The notes: a model not told the origin generated them from the sequence alone. A stretch of 64,000 bases of DNA from Margaritifera margaritifera (GCA_029931535.1 JAQPZY010001423.1:2692501-2756500), one strand, 5' to 3'; positions 9,741 to 23,621 are shown, counted from the first letter of the stretch. Numbers and translations are program-made.

Positions 9741-11560
9741 CATACATTATGCAATTCCACTGCATATCTGTTTAAATTTTAGTTTATAAATGTGAAGTGT
9801 TTAAACATATTTACTTGGATAAAAATAGAAGGAAAAAAAAACTTTGTTATCTTATGTACGGTGTCATATTTTGTATCCGAGAGATGTATAGATGTCCCTG
9901 CTTGAATGTAACATGTATATGACACCTAATCGAGCTCTCCACTTCGCGAATATCAAACTACATGGCCGGCCCACATGCCTATAATGTAAACATATTTCAC
10001 GTTCTATAAGCTGAAATGCGCATAGTCGAAAGTTAAATACGCGATTTTGAGAAAGCCAGTCGGAAATGTTGTTTGAATCACACGATCACGTATTCGAACT
10101 TGCGATGAAGTGAGAAATACGTGTGATAAAACATCCGTCTCTGATTGGCTCTCTAGAGCTCGCGTATTCGAGCGCATTCGTGATCTTTCAAATACCGGTA
10201 CATGATCATGGGATTCAGACTGACTTTTCCAATTGTTCAAACACGCGCTTTCAAGCTTCAAGAACGAGAAATTTTCGCATTATGGCCCTAGTGGATTTCC
10301 AATTCGATTACGCGAAGCTGAAGTTTCGATTTTGAGTAATGGAGAACTCGATTGCGCATAGTGGCACGTTTGAGATCGTGCATAACACAGACCATGTGAT
10401 TGAAAAGTATCTTCTGACTGGCTATCTCTCTCGAGTTTACGGAATCCAGCTTCTAAATCACGAAGTGTTTCCACGTGATGTCCCCAATGGCTTGCCATAT
10501 GTGTGTTTACTATCTAGTTAAGACGTCATAAGAAGTAAAGGGAAATTTACTTCAGCTAAAAGCTCTTCACTGAGCTATAATTGTAAAGTAAGTAGAATTG
10601 TCTTACAAAATGAACAGCAGCTTGCATTTATGGCAGTTCATATTTGAAACAAAACTGCATGTATAAGGACTGGCTAGCCATCTCAAATACCGAACTGTAT
10701 ACTGCTAACTATATTAAAGGGGTGGGGGTGGGTGCTTATAGATCAATAAATTGCCATCAGGCCCTTCAGGTCCATGCAATATCTGTTAAAACCATCTACG
10801 GAATCCACGTAAAATGGATAGACAGACAGACAGACGCGGGGAGAGAAGGGACATAGGGAAGTAATTCGACAATGAATCAGCGTTAGCATGCTGATATAGT
10901 GTTAAATGGACCAGTCGAGTATCAAACGAAGAAAGAAGTAACTAAAATGTATGAGTTTTAATATAAGATTTTAAAGTCTTTGAATAATTTCAAGCATTTA
11001 ATTTTGAGAATGAAAAAAAAAAAAAAAAAAAAAAAAAGAATAGAAAAGTTTATATTCAACGAGCACTCGTCATGAATAACCTATTTACAAAGCACTCCCA
11101 GCTTATTTTAATTTTGGAATATTATAAAACAAGAATATAAAACTAAAACCCAGGCAACTAATATCATAAAAATACACACCCAGACAAATCATACACGTAC
11201 ACTTTTGGTTGCAATCGAAGTGAATTACCGTTAGGACTCACAGAACAAAATATATCCTTGGCTTTCTGATCTAAATAAAAAGGAAAGTAGATACTGAAGT
11301 TTACATATTTAAAAAATGTATAAGATACAATAAATTATAAGATATGCTATATCGTAATCTTCAAATGTAGATATTACAGAAGCTAAGATGTTGATTACAA
11401 GAATATATAATGATGTACCGTATAACGGGTTGTTTTTACTGGTGTAAATGTTTACCAAACAGCAGTAATATCAAATAGCAGTAATACCAAATAGCAATAA
11501 ATATATATTATTTAATTTTGTACTTGTTGATTTTTACGGGTCAAGAGAGCAAATAGTAAT
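9741..11560. other. No gene recognised
   Basis: AT-rich sequence. It holds a CpG-containing stretch at 10000-10400 with repeated short words such as cgattttgag, a (GACA)n-like trace at 10816-10834 and a poly(A) run at 11013-11037. No convincing coding sequence or known repeat was seen. Confidence 0.4.
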
Positions 11561-11648
11561 GAATAATAATGTATGTAAATGCTTACATGTTTACTTATTA
11601 CGGAAAGTCAGAAAGTGTAAAAATGGGTACAAATTACAAGCGTGCAAA

Positions 11649-11767
11649 AGTTCCCTCTGAAACGGTCGTTTGTGTCATTCTATTCAAAGTTCCCATTGAT
11701 ACGCTCGTTTGTGTCATTCTATTCAAAGTTCCGACTGATACGGTCGTTTGTATCATTTTATTCAACA
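11649..11767. repeat. 39-bp tandem repeat, 3 copies
   Basis: Three diverged copies of a 39-bp unit centred on gatacgctcgtttgtgtcat then tctattcaaagt. The period is the same as in the RT repeat at 8342 but the sequence is unrelated. Both strands stay open across it because the period is a multiple of three. Confidence 0.9.
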
Positions 11768-11989
11768 GCTTTACAAAGCCCTTCTTCAAATATAGGATAA
11801 ATAAGTTAGGAAGAATTGCCAAAGATATGTTTCACCACAATGTTTTCATTAAACAGACTCGGATTTGTGCAAATTAACTTTGTCAAAAGTCTAATATTCC
11901 TCGATTACAGGTTACTAAGATATTAAAGTGTACAGCCTTCTGGAGAATGAAAAACATTTAAGCAAAATGTATACCCTTTATCAAATGAG

Positions 11990-13068
11990 TCAAAGGGGTG
12001 GTAACGATCTCATGTAAGCCTCCTGAATTAGTCCAGCTTTCCACATCTCCTCCTTTTCCTTGTCTTCTTGAATATCTCTTTCTTTGAGCTCCTCCAGTTC
12101 CTTACAGAACATTTTCACTCTGATATCTAATCGTTCATTTCGCTTTTGATTCATTAATTTGATTGATTCTTTTCTCTGAGTATTTCTACTGGGACCTCTC
12201 TCTACCATATTATCTGCATTAGTTAGCTCCCTTAGTCTCCGAAGAGACAACAGTACAGGCTTCACCGGTTCGCTGCATATGAGCTGTAATCTTCTTTCCT
12301 CATCCTCGCTTTCCGAAAGACCTTCAGCAAATGTAACCTCACGTCGCAGTGAACCTTTCTCCTCCGATTTATTCGTCGACTTAGACATTTTGTCACGTGA
12401 TCTTAATGTAGGCGGGGCAGACTTCAAACGCGCACGCCGCAGTTTCTGCAGCACAGCGTCTGACGCTGGTAAAACCGAAGTAAACCACTCTAAAGGTATC
12501 TTACTGAGGTCGATTTTTATGTCAGGATAATGTTCAATCTTTATTGGTGAATCTTCGTCCGATTCTTTACCTCCGCTCACACTTCTCGCTCTATCCAGCT
12601 GAGAATGAGATCTGAATTTTGGTCTTGACACGTGTTCCAATTCTGCGTCTTCTGCATCGGTAGACTCGTAGCCGTCGGACTGAAAACCACCTTTACTATT
12701 TTTTTCACTTCTTCTTTGTTTGGAACGTTTCCTTGGAGTCTGTTTTGGTTTAGTGTCCTGATTTTCGTTAATTTCGAATGCTTTTATGATATCTTGCAGT
12801 TCTTTAGCACTCGATACACGCATAGCCTCTAGTTCCTCCACTTCGCGTCTCAGCTTCTTAATATCTGCGTCTCTTTGCATTACATGTTTGTGCCGCTCTT
12901 TGTGGATGGCGTCAATTTTCTTGCTGAGTTCTTCGTTCAGGCGTTCATTCTCGAAGTGGATGTCACTATGATCTTGACGAAGGATTTTCTCAAGCTTGCT
13001 TTTCTTTTTGCCACGTTTGCGTAAGTTCTCTATCATACTCATCGTCTCTGCGGGGTAGCTTGGGAAAG
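11990..13068 (-). CDS. Coiled-coil protein, probable 3'-terminal coding exon
   Basis: The frame is open from beyond 13132 to the stop at 11990. A strong splice acceptor (aatttcttctattacag, AG at 13070-13069) precedes CTTTCCCA, so the exon probably begins at 13068 in phase 1 and encodes about 359 residues. The upstream Met codons near 13132 would then be intronic. Residues about 10-105 form a long charged coiled coil (LRREVEELEAMRVSSAKELQ); then come a basic segment (KPKQTPRKRSKQRR), an acidic/Ser-rich linker (GYESTDAEDAE), a short conserved-looking hydrophobic patch (DLSKIPLEWFTSVLPASDAV) and a second helix near the end (KMFCKELEELKERDIQEDKE). No family was recognised; cytoskeletal or ciliary coiled-coil proteins look similar in composition. 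No frame damage is seen, so this is the best host gene candidate in the window. Upstream exons were not found. Confidence 0.65.
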
Positions 13069-13132
13069 CTGTAATAGAAGAAATTATTGTCATTACTAAA
13101 TTAATGCGGGAACTCATGCACACTTCAATCAT

Positions 13133-13615
13133 TCAGGTTACTTACAGAGTAAATAGCTTCGTGGAATTGAAATAAAGCTCGCCAGATTTGTGCGACCAGG
13201 AAAAACATGCCAACATTCTCATAGTTGGTTCTCTTCTGTCCCACACTACTAACGCCATATAGTTCCGTTCCAAGTTGACGAATCAAACCTTTTGAAGTCG
13301 ATGTGCCAATCTAATTATACACTCTATATAGTGGTGTCACATAATACGTTTTTAGACATTTATATTCCTTCAAGCAAGAGTGTACTGGGTAAGCAACTCG
13401 GCCCTGGACTTATCTGCCGGGACAGGCCCGGGGTTTTGCTCACACCGGTAAAACACCGGTAAAAACGGATTTTTTTGACGGCCCGCCGGCCCACCGATGG
13501 TAAAAACGGATTTTTTTGCGGCGGCCCACCGGGATTTGTCCCTGTATGCCCAATGGCCAGTACACCACTGCCTTCATGTATTATAACCGAAGGCTCTCTT
13601 AATTGCACAAGCCAT
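13133..13615. other. Intron or spacer with short GC-rich inverted segments
   Basis: No coding sequence was recognised. At 13440-13515 the words accggtaaaa and aaaacggatttttttg each occur twice, giving a short direct repeat flanked by gcccgccggcccacc and gcggcccaccggg. Confidence 0.35.
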
Positions 13616-13619
13616 CGTT

Positions 13620-13725
<106 letters not shown>

Positions 13726-14559
13726 GTGTGCATTGAAAAGCAAAAAGGATGGGGTTCTTTTTACATAGTAAAGTACTGTATTCAGAAATGGCTCAGAGTT
13801 CAAAGATGAAAGGTATCATTTGAATATTAAATAAAAATGATTTCATATGCAAAAAATTCTCATTACAAGCATGTTTTATTTTCATCAAGTATTTACAGAC
13901 TTTTGAGGAGTGAACACAGGACTTTCGTAGAATCAAGGAATGTTTTGTCGATGTCAGCATTTCAGACCAGCAAATATGACATTATAGGTTCCTGGGAACT
14001 CATTAACGCGCTGTTCAAAATGACGTAATATAACACAATCCTTGAATTACTGCCGCCTGAGTTTAAAACTGACTATAGTCCAACAGGTACTCCCTTCAGA
14101 AGTTGTTGAGCGTCTCTAGGTACTGAACATGAAATACAATAGGGAGGTTTTACAACTCACGATGGTTATTTATCACTGATATCTTCCGCGTTGAGGTGTC
14201 GAACAGTTTGCAATGAGTGTTCTAATCTAAAATCTCTATTTTCAAATTACTGCTTGCGACTTACCTACGTCTTAACGTTTCTCTGTTTATTTATACAACT
14301 ATACATTCATCTGTCTGTTTGTATATTCATACCTCAATTCATCTATATATCTATCTATCTATCCTACCTTCCTATTAGTTATTAAACGTATCTATCTGAA
14401 ACTGCACAGTGCTCTGTCACCACCTTACTTCGTCCTGAAACGGCACCGAGCCGCTTCGTACCGATCAGGACTTTTTTTGTTTTTTGTTTGTTTCTTAACC
14501 TAATTTGTCTTGTTCGCAGAGTTATCTGGTTCTGATGTTGCAGGCTGTTTCACAAACCG

Positions 14560-15390
14560 CGGCGTCTCAAAGTATTAATTTGTATGCCTCCACTGCATGA
14601 AACGGGAACACCTTGATTTGGTCATTGCATCCGTCTGTACACTCGTTCTTGCGTCCGTCCGTCCGTCCAGGGAATCCTGTTAGCAAGATTGAGCAAAAAA
14701 TACTCATCGTAAACAAATGAAGTTTTGCTAGAATAACTGTAGCTATATGTAGGTGCCCTGATTAGATTTTCAGGCTATTACAGAAATTTGTCATTTTTTC
14801 TTTTACACATTTTTTAAAACTTTTGGGACTTGAACTTTTATGATCAAAAGGTGGATTAGCACGATATCAAAAAACCACTCGAGATGGACAAATTAAATTT
14901 CATAGGCAAATTTGTATGTATATGTAGATGACATGATTGTATTTCAGGTCATTTGATCAATTTCTCAATTTCTTTTACACACGTTTGAACTTGAACTTTC
15001 TTCTTTACGAAAACCCTATTATCACGATTAATCAAAAACCACTAAAGCTTCAAAATTTTTGAGTAGACATGTTTGTATGATTGGATTTTCATGCCAGAAG
15101 AGTAATATTTTAACATTTGTTTACATTTTAAAACTTTTTGGGACTCAGACTTTGTGATGGAGGCACACGTGTTTTACAAACACAAATGTAGTCAAAATCT
15201 ATTTTGCGAAAACCCTATTATCACCATTAAGAAAAAAATCACTTAAGCTTAACAACAATTTCGTATACATGTTTGTATGATTAGATTTTCGTGCCAGAAG
15301 AGTAATTTTTCAACATTTTTTTACTTTTTAAGAACTTGTTGGGACTTTGTGGGGGAGGCACACGTGATTTACAGACACAAATCTAGTTTT
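14560..15390. repeat. Degenerate tandem block, units about 150-170 bp
   Basis: Diverged direct repeats share words such as tgtatgattagattttcgtgccagaagagtaat, cgaaaaccctattatcac and ggaggcacacgtg...ttacaaacacaaat. At least three units are seen between 14750 and 15390. The region starts with (CCGT)n-like sequence near 14650. Probably a decayed mobile-element or satellite family. Confidence 0.6.
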
Positions 15391-15483
15391 AGCTTTATAT
15401 GTGTCGAAATTAAATCTTTTTGGTTTATTCTTAAATTATCATAAAATGTCACCTGTGCGGTTTTTATCTATCTATCTGTCTAA

Positions 15484-15653
15484 TGTATGTATGTATGTAT
15501 GTATGTATGTATGTATGTATGTATGTATGTATGTATGTATGTATGTATGTATGTATGTATGTATGTATGTATGTATGTATGTATGTATGTATCTATGTAT
15601 GTATGTATGCATGCATGCATGTATGTATGTATGTATGTATGTATGTATGTATG

Positions 15654-15716
<63 letters not shown>

Positions 15717-15735
15717 GTGTCTGTCTGTCTGTCTG
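15484..15735. repeat. Compound tetranucleotide microsatellite (ATGT)n-(ATCT)n-(CTGT)n
   Basis: About 170 bp of ATGT repeats with a few ATGC units pass into about 60 bp of ATCT and a short CTGT tail. Confidence 0.97.
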
Positions 15736-15739
15736 AGCT

Positions 15740-16720
15740 AGTATAGTTCCCTCTAGGACATGTTCTGACATGTTCTGACCTGAAAAGTGAAATCATACAT
15801 TTCTGACATGAAAAGTAAAATCATGCCTTTCTGACCTCAAAAGTGAAATCATGACTTTCTGACCTGAAAAAGTTTAACAGATATTTTGCAAACGGCATGA
15901 GTTGCGAAATAACCAGAAAACTGTTGTTTGAAACGGCGCGTGGTCGTGAAACGACCATTTAATACACGCGTTTTTTCTGGCAACTCATTGCTTGAAATGT
16001 AAATGTAATATGTATGGTTCATAAAATACAGCTTGTTGTTGTTGTTGTTGTTTCTAAGGAGAGGGATGTGCATACAAGTGTGTTGCGCTTATTACACTTT
16101 CCTGGATTTATTTCTTTGTATATATTTGTATCAAACGATTCGGTAAATAAAATATTGTGTAAAGCGAGTGTACCAGACGGGTGACTTCTTACTCTCTGCG
16201 TGGTATATTATGATACTTGACTGTCACTAATAGTCAATTTAGGCCACTCGAAAATCACCAAAAATAGTGCGATTAAATAACTTTGGAGTGCAATAATTAG
16301 TTTTTCACCAGTTGAGTATCCTAGCTTTTGACTTCACACTAAGTGTACTCAACTCTACATACATCGTACATGTTTTTGACTTTACACAAAGTGTACTCAG
16401 CTGTACATACATCGTTTAAGTTCTCTTGTAACATTCTGTTTTTATTCCGTCATCTGGACAAATCACAACAAATGCGGGCATTCTTTGACCGTCCTAAAGG
16501 TGAAAATATAACTGTAGAGAATGCACACGGCATTTCTAATGTTCTTTCATCGTTTTAGAAAGCAGAGATGATATCGGAACTCTAGATTGAGCGTATGCGT
16601 GTCAAAGAGGGAAAAAAACTTTTACAAAGAAAATAATCAAAAACAATGTTTGATTATTGAACTGTATTTAGTATTGATTGATGTCAGTTGTGTGTATGTG
16701 CGTGGGTGGATGGGTTGGTG
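15740..16720. other. No gene; short repeats
   Basis: At 15760-15870 a 32-bp-like motif (tctgacctgaaaagtgaaatcat) repeats three to four times. At 16330-16420 a segment with gacttcacactaagtgtactcaactctacatacatcgt is duplicated with a 48-bp-like spacing. No coding sequence was recognised. Confidence 0.5.
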
Positions 16721-16723
16721 GAA

Positions 16724-16970
16724 TGACTGTCTATTGGATGATTCCAGCATAGGGTGTGGGGATTTGACTCTCTGTTGGATGATTCCAGCATAGGGTGTGG
16801 GGATTTGACTGTCTATTGGATGATTCCAGCTTAGGGTATGTGGATTTGACTGTCTATTGGATGATTCCAGCGTAGGGTGTGGGGATTTGACTGTCTATTG
16901 GATGATTCCAGCTTAGGGTATGTGGATTTGACTGTCTATTGGATGATTCCAGCGTAGGGTGTGGGGATTT
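16724..16970. repeat. 41-bp minisatellite, 6 copies
   Basis: Six head-to-tail copies of a unit beginning gactgtctattggatgattc. Two variants (gcatagggtgtgg and gcttagggtatgt) alternate in the later copies, which suggests that a two-unit block was duplicated. Confidence 0.95.
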
Positions 16971-17100
16971 ATAAAATAGATGCTAGTCACTAATCAGACC
17001 TATATAGTTTTATTTTGGACTGTGCTTTAGCAACTAACATAGCATATTATAAATTAGAGTTTGAAGCTTAAACGTCCTTGCTAGGACAAGGCCGGTAAAT

Positions 17101-17239
<139 letters not shown>

Positions 17240-18120
17240 CAAATAAACACCCTTGCAATGCAGCGGACCTTTGATGATACACACTGCTATGAGTAGTTTT
17301 GCAAGTAATACAGGCAATAACAGTTGAGATGCAACCAATCATGTGTACAGAGTAAAACTTTAATAGCTCAAACATGAATCACACGAATACCCGCTATTCC
17401 TCGAAAGAATTGTTCAGTCCCACTGTAAGACATGTTCTTTTCTGTGACCCGGAATAACTCAAAACGATTAAAACTCGAGCCCACCAGGCATTAATATCAT
17501 GCTTCTATCACTTATTTTATTTTTATCATTTTATTTTTTCAAAGTGAAATTTCATTCAGTTTATTCTTAATACTTTCTGCTACTCCCATCCTTATGTGGA
17601 GATTTAGAAATCCCCTGCGAACTCCAGATTCCGTGGTAAGAGTACCCACGTCAAAGGAATTGTACACATTTAATTCTCATGTAAAATTGATTCACGGCTT
17701 TCATTTGAGCTTTGGACTTCCATCATTATAATCAAGAAGGTTGTTTTCTAGAAGCCTCGAATCACGGAAAATGATTGCACTGTTTAATGTGAGTTAGAGC
17801 AACACGAGCTTCGACGATGAGCTTTCGATGACGTCTCTTAAACTCGTTCAAACTTATCAAATGACACACGATGTAAGTGCTATATTTTGCAATCAGTCAG
17901 TTATTAAATGAAACTGATGTTTAACTTCCTTCGACGTTATTCATACTTCCTTTTATAATTATTGCACTCAAGGATGGGTGAGGTCAAAACTCATTAGTAT
18001 GCCAATGTAGGGGAACATGTAAAATACTGACAACTTATGTTCAATAAAGAAAAGTATGCCAATGTCGTTATAACGCCAGTTCTGTATGTAACCACATGAT
18101 GTACTAGTAACGAGTGTAGA
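17240..18120. other. No gene recognised
   Basis: AT-rich single-copy-looking sequence without convincing coding potential or known repeats. Confidence 0.4.
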
Positions 18121-18146
18121 CTCTCTATCTCTCTCTCTCTCTCTCA

Positions 18147-18232
<86 letters not shown>
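18121..18232. repeat. Compound (CT)n-(AT)n microsatellite
   Basis: About 95 bp of CT repeat with a few interruptions, then a short AT run. Confidence 0.95.
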
Positions 18233-19089
18233 GTATTCATTTTACAATTTATACAACCAAACTAATGAGATAAAGTTTGTACATTCTTTACTGACGCTTA
18301 AGTAGATCTGAAGATCACCGTTTCTAAAATATCAATTGACTGCATTGTTAAAATGCGAAGGACCAACTGGTCTTTGGCGCAATAAAGTCTATATAAATTA
18401 TTCATTTACGATGAATATTGTTCTACGCAGAAATAACATTATAAAAAGCCACTATGAGTGCAATCTGTGGAACGACACTCCAACTCTGTTGATAAAGCTA
18501 TTTTCTTATCCTGACATTTAAAAGAGCTTGCAGTGATCATTGTAGATAAAGATAAATCCTTGTGTTTACCTTAATCTTACAGATACAAGTTTTATAACCC
18601 ACGTGTCTATCATACACACCTATTGTAACCTAATTATTTTGAAATTAGTATTGAAGTACACAGGTTGTTTTATACTTCAACAATCTGGGCTTCAGTAGTA
18701 GTGGTACGGAATCAAAGTTTAACAATACACATCTGTGTGGTTAAAACATCTTAGTGTTGCAATATTGTTTTGTTTTTTGTGTTTGTGTGTGTGTTTCTCA
18801 CCAGTTATTAACATACCTGTACAATAATAATTGACTTGATGAGGTGGCGTATTTACTATTTATTTGTGTTTATCTTGAACTCCATTTTCCAACTTTAAAG
18901 CTCAACCGTAATAAGCAATCACCTGTCTTACAACAACTTTGTCAACAACCCATCAAGAAAATAAATTATTGAAGAAATAGTATCTACTTAGCGCCCACCT
19001 GTCTTTGGAGGTCACTTTTTCATTTCCCATAGGAGGCTGCTTAAGACAAATTCACCGGAATATATTACGTGTGTTTCGTCTGTCCGTTC

Positions 19090-19092
19090 GTA

Positions 19093-19123
<31 letters not shown>

Positions 19124-19160
19124 ATGTATGTATGTATGTATGTATGTATGTATGTATGTA

Positions 19161-19193
<33 letters not shown>

Positions 19194-19262
19194 ATGTATG
19201 TATGTATGTATGTATGTATGTATGTATGTATGTATGTATGTACGTATGTATGTATGTATGTA
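19090..19262. repeat. Compound (CTGT)n-(ATGT)n-(GT)n microsatellite
   Basis: CTGT repeats pass into ATGT repeats, which are split by a short GT run near 19162-19178. Confidence 0.97.
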
Positions 19263-19269
19263 AGAGGCA

Positions 19270-20920
19270 AAAGTGGGACGTAGATTAGTATTAAGGATAA
19301 GGAAATAAAAGTACTACTGATTAAACAAATAATCATAATGATAGAGACAATAAACGCAGATCTCCAATAGTGCAAAACGAGAGCCTTCAACACTCTGCTC
19401 GACCGTTATGCTTATTTGCATTTCATGTCCATGTTGATTTTAAAATGGCTCAAAAGAGGGTGTTCGTATTCCTGGTGCCACTGTGCGTCCGAAAAGCAAT
19501 TTTCAAACCCGTTGAATCTGTTCGCTGCTGTCAGACTGATTAAGACTCCGATACCAATCCAATATCGGACGGGTAAACCGGCAACTTTAGTCAGGATTCT
19601 AAATGACAATGTCCAGCCCTCACCCCTCACCCCAACACCTCAAACTTCAATGTCCAGCCCTCACTCCTCGCCCAAACACATCAAACTTCAATCCCCACGA
19701 CCTTCTTAAAAATCCAGATATTTTGTCTCCATCATTCCGGACTTAGGTGGAAGCTATAAATCTACGAAAATACATCGAAGTTCTTGCTGTTTAATGGGAT
19801 AATTTATACTTTTATCTCTGAATTTTTAATTTTTATACAATATATGGTGCGAAAAGGCCAGAAAAAGAAAAGAAAACAATCATTGCCTAAAATCCGGAAA
19901 CAAATTCATTTATTATTGGGAAAATTATAATTTCCACTGTGCAAACCCTCTTCTTATTATCTTTGACAATTGCAACATAAAATCGGAGATTTGTCGTTTT
20001 CCATTATTCATATCCTGTAAATCCAGTATGTAATCAGTGTATGTGTGTGTATGTGTGTGTTTGCTGGTCATTCTAGAAGTGTATATTTGGAATTTTTCAT
20101 TAAATTATTCTCTATGCCCAAGTAAAACTTTTTTGACAGTGGAAGACTATCAAGCGAATCTAATAGAGTCAGAGTTACATAAGTCAATAATCAATGATCT
20201 AATAATCACGCAATGATAAATTATAATATAATAAATAATACCTACCAGTTAACTTTGCCGATGTTGGAATTATTCCGTTCTAAGCCTGCATTTTATCCGG
20301 TGCACTAAGTTTGCAAGTTACACATGTATATTTAACTCTATATATATTCAATAATATGCATAAAGTAATAAGTTCACAAATTTGATGATTAATGCAATCT
20401 TACCTTTAAGATCATAAGAACTTCTTTCTTCTCATGTTTTCGTCAATAAGGTAAACAAAGGTTCACAACTAGAATGTTACAATACTGTAAATCGAGTAGG
20501 AACCTTGAATAACCTGAACCGCTGTCAATATGTAGTTACGAGCGCGGGAATCGATACTTTTGACAGAATCCGCGTGTCATCGTACCGTATTCACCAGAAA
20601 TTACGTACACTTGTTTAGTCCAGCGGCTTATATGTCCTCTCGAACATACAATTTAGTACAAACAAAACTTTGCCCCTTTACTTCAGTTAAAATGTTGCCA
20701 AGATATTGAAAATTGTGAAGAAAAGGAACAAAATCCATAAAAATGAAACAAAGTAACTCTTCTTAGAAGAGAATGTTTCGCTCTTTTGAATATGAATTTT
20801 GAAAAGAGTTCATCTGAAAGATCATAATTTGCTCTCCATGATTCGACATTTTGACCCCTCCGTCTCTAAACAGTTCATATCGCATGAGCCTCAAGTTCGT
20901 CAGACCGTCATCCTTGCATA
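19270..20920. other. No gene recognised
   Basis: Single-copy-looking AT-rich sequence. At 19610-19695 the phrase caatgtccagccctcac..ctc.cccaaacac.tcaaacttcaat occurs twice. No coding sequence supported. Confidence 0.4.
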
Positions 20921-20926
20921 CAATAA

Positions 20927-21149
20927 TACCGTCTGTACTCGCTTATAAGTTGATACCAACTGCAAACTGCATAGACCCAGATCTGCCGTTGCATAATGCG
21001 CCGGCAGATCTGGGTCTATGCAGTTTGTAAGGACTAATCAGTAGCACAAACAACATAGACCCTGATCTGCCGGCGCATACTGCGACAGCAGATCAATATC
21101 TATGTTGTTTGCATTTGGACTAAAGTTATACGCGAGTATATGTACGGTA
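20927..21149 (-). mobile_element. Double-hairpin MITE, copy 3
   Basis: Ends are taccgtctgtactcgcttat and tatacgcgagtatatgtacg. The AACTGC-type hairpin is perfect in its outer arms; the second hairpin has three changes in one arm (gatcaatatctatg). The orientation is the same as copy 2. Confidence 0.85.
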
Positions 21150-21666
21150 ATTAATCGGAACCTCCTGCAATCCGAGAATAATCAACTGCTACATAAGTAT
21201 ATGCAGCTGACTGACTTCATAGATTGCTGACATTCTTCCAGAATGGTCTCCCCGTTCATACATTTTTGGTGTATTTTCGGTCTACGAAATACCCGAGAGA
21301 TCGCGATGGTCTCTCATACTCCATAGATAGACTGATTTTCAACTTTTGACCAAAACGAAAGCAGTAAACTATTCAGTCAATCCATCAGTTCCAAGTGCTA
21401 TTAATTTCTTTCGGTAAACTCCATACTAAAAGGTCGGGTGAAGAAAACAGCCGCATCTTCGTATCACAGATAATCTTTAAAAGACCGACATTCCGTCTAG
21501 CATATACGGTGTTCCCAACTTGATACCAATCCAATATAATATTGAATAGATTGCTAGTATACATCACCGATTTGTTTTTGTTTCTCACCACCCGTTCTCA
21601 TTTGTAAGTTACACACAAAGAGCAGGTGTACCCATCGTTGTTGTTATCAGCAGGTTTAATCGCATC

Positions 21667-21697
21667 ATTTGCAAAGGTACAATGCACCTTTGCAAAT
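21667..21697. repeat. Perfect 12-bp inverted repeat
   Basis: atttgcaaaggt and its exact reverse complement are separated by 7 bp (acaatgc). It could form a small hairpin; no terminator-like T run follows. Confidence 0.8.
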
Positions 21698-22269
21698 CAG
21701 CATTTTATCTCATTATTTTGGTTTAGTACATACATCGACCATACACACAGACGGCATGAATAATGTGCTGCGGGGCACGAATCTTTGGATTGCGGGTCAT
21801 AAACCTTGTTTTTTTCCACCCCAAGCAGCGATGTACTAATAACAGCATAGACATATACAATGCGAATCATCTGTTTCATTTCCACTGTAGTTGGGTGGGT
21901 GTTTGGGATTACAGAAATGAGGATTTGTGAAATTTGGAGTCAAAAAGGTGATACAGAAATATAATACCTTACAATGAAACAAAGCATTGGGGTATTGGTG
22001 GGGATTTCAGTAGTTTCAAAGTTGTGACCCAGGGGCTATGGGGTGGGGAAAGATCTCCAGGGTATATATTGGTCACTCCTGTGAATCTCACATTTTCATT
22101 ACTGCATCTATGTATACGTTTGTATGGTCCATGATACAGCGATGTGTGTTGGGAATATTAATATTTTCATGACGATAAAATATATCGTATCGCTAACAAC
22201 CTATCGCGATACGCATCATACAACCTGATAACTTAAGATAATTACGTAATTGTATAATTAACTGACACC

Positions 22270-23400
22270 TGAAATTTGACATACTTTAAAAGACAAATGG
22301 AGTTGAACAGTCTAAGCCTTGTTTTCAGGTGGATGTTATCATTCCTCCAGATTGGCTTGAGAGTGGCATTGGCAATCCTGGCAATGACGTCCTCATCTGT
22401 TCCTACTGACTTGTTCACAATGCTTCCAATGTATGTGAACTCGTCAACATCCTCAGTGACTTGTTCCTCTAAGATAATTGGTACATTCTGGTTTGTATTG
22501 ACTCGCAGGCATTTTGTCTTTATCGAATTTGTTCTCCAGGCCTCTAGTTTGGGCTACGGCATGTAAGCTCTCTGTCTTTAATTGCATGTGCTGGAGTGTG
22601 TGTGACAGCAGTCCAATATGATCTGCAAAGTCCAGATCTTCCAGTTTTGAGTCAAGGTCCACTGTATTCCTCGTGGTTGGTCCGTTGCCATCTTCATCAC
22701 CAAGTCCATCATTAGTAAGAAGATGGTCGGTGAAAGTAAGCATCCTTGCTTGAGGAGAGTGTCAACAGAGAACGAAGGAGACAAGTCTGTGTTGTGTATG
22801 ATATAATATGTCGTGTCTTTGTAGAGGCACTGGATACTCCTGACATTCTTCCCTGGGATGCCGTAGTACCTTAGGATTTTCCAGATGGTGCTTCAATCCA
22901 TCATGTCAAATACTTTCCGGAAGTCTCCTAAATTTACATATTCTAGGGACTGTTCGATGATAATGCGAATTGTTGTTATCTGGTCCCCACACGACCTCCC
23001 AGCCCGAAATCCTGTTTGTTCCTCTCTCAGCATGAACTCTACGGCAGACCTGGTCCTCTCCAAAATCAGTTGAATACCTCTCCAGTTCTGGCAGTCGCTA
23101 AGGTCTCCTTTCCTGGGAATCTTGAGAATGTGGCCCTTCCTCCATTTCTGCGGCACCTCCTCTTTGTCCCATATTTCCTGTAGAAGGTCAATCAAGGTGT
23201 CCGCTGTAACTGTGGCATCTACTTTTAAGGTTTCTGGTGGGATCCCAGCATCTCCTCACAGGTTGCTGTGAATGTGCTTCTGACTCATTCCCACTTCTTT
23301 TCTATGGAGCCATCATCAAAGTCAGCAAGAGCCTGGAATCTGTTGGAGACGGAAATGACGAATTCATGTTGTTTCTCAATCGTGAGCCTGGAGGCGTCGT
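22270..23400 (-). pseudogene. LINE reverse transcriptase remnant
   Basis: From 23195 the frame reads MIDLLQEIWDKEEVPQKWRK, then KGDLSDCQNWRGIQLI and EEQTGFRAGRSCGDQITTIR, the classical motifs 0-2 of a non-LTR RT. Further down, LKQGCLLSP (motif B, near 22750) is in one frame and LEDLDFADHIGLLSH (motif C, near 22640-22590) in another. The second catalytic Asp of the FADD box is His. The sequence ends near 22280 with no RNase H. It resembles RTE- or BovB-like LINEs in motif style; the clade is uncertain. It is 5' truncated and dead. Confidence 0.8.
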
Positions 23401-23566
23401 ATTGTTTGTGTTATTACTATATTAATCCTCATTTAATTCTATGCTATTCTAAATAAAATTAAAGTTATGGTTAATCAGATAATCAAGATATATGCATGAA
23501 CAATATAAAAATGCCATTAATGCTATTGGTTTTGTTTCTTCTTCTTTTGTTTCTTTTTCTTCTTAA

Positions 23567-23580
23567 TATTATTATTATTC

Positions 23581-23621
<41 letters not shown>

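Noticed and set aside
12279..12971. Plus-strand open frames opposite the coiled-coil exon
   Set aside because: Ser/Leu-rich antisense shadows of a Lys/Glu-rich coding exon.
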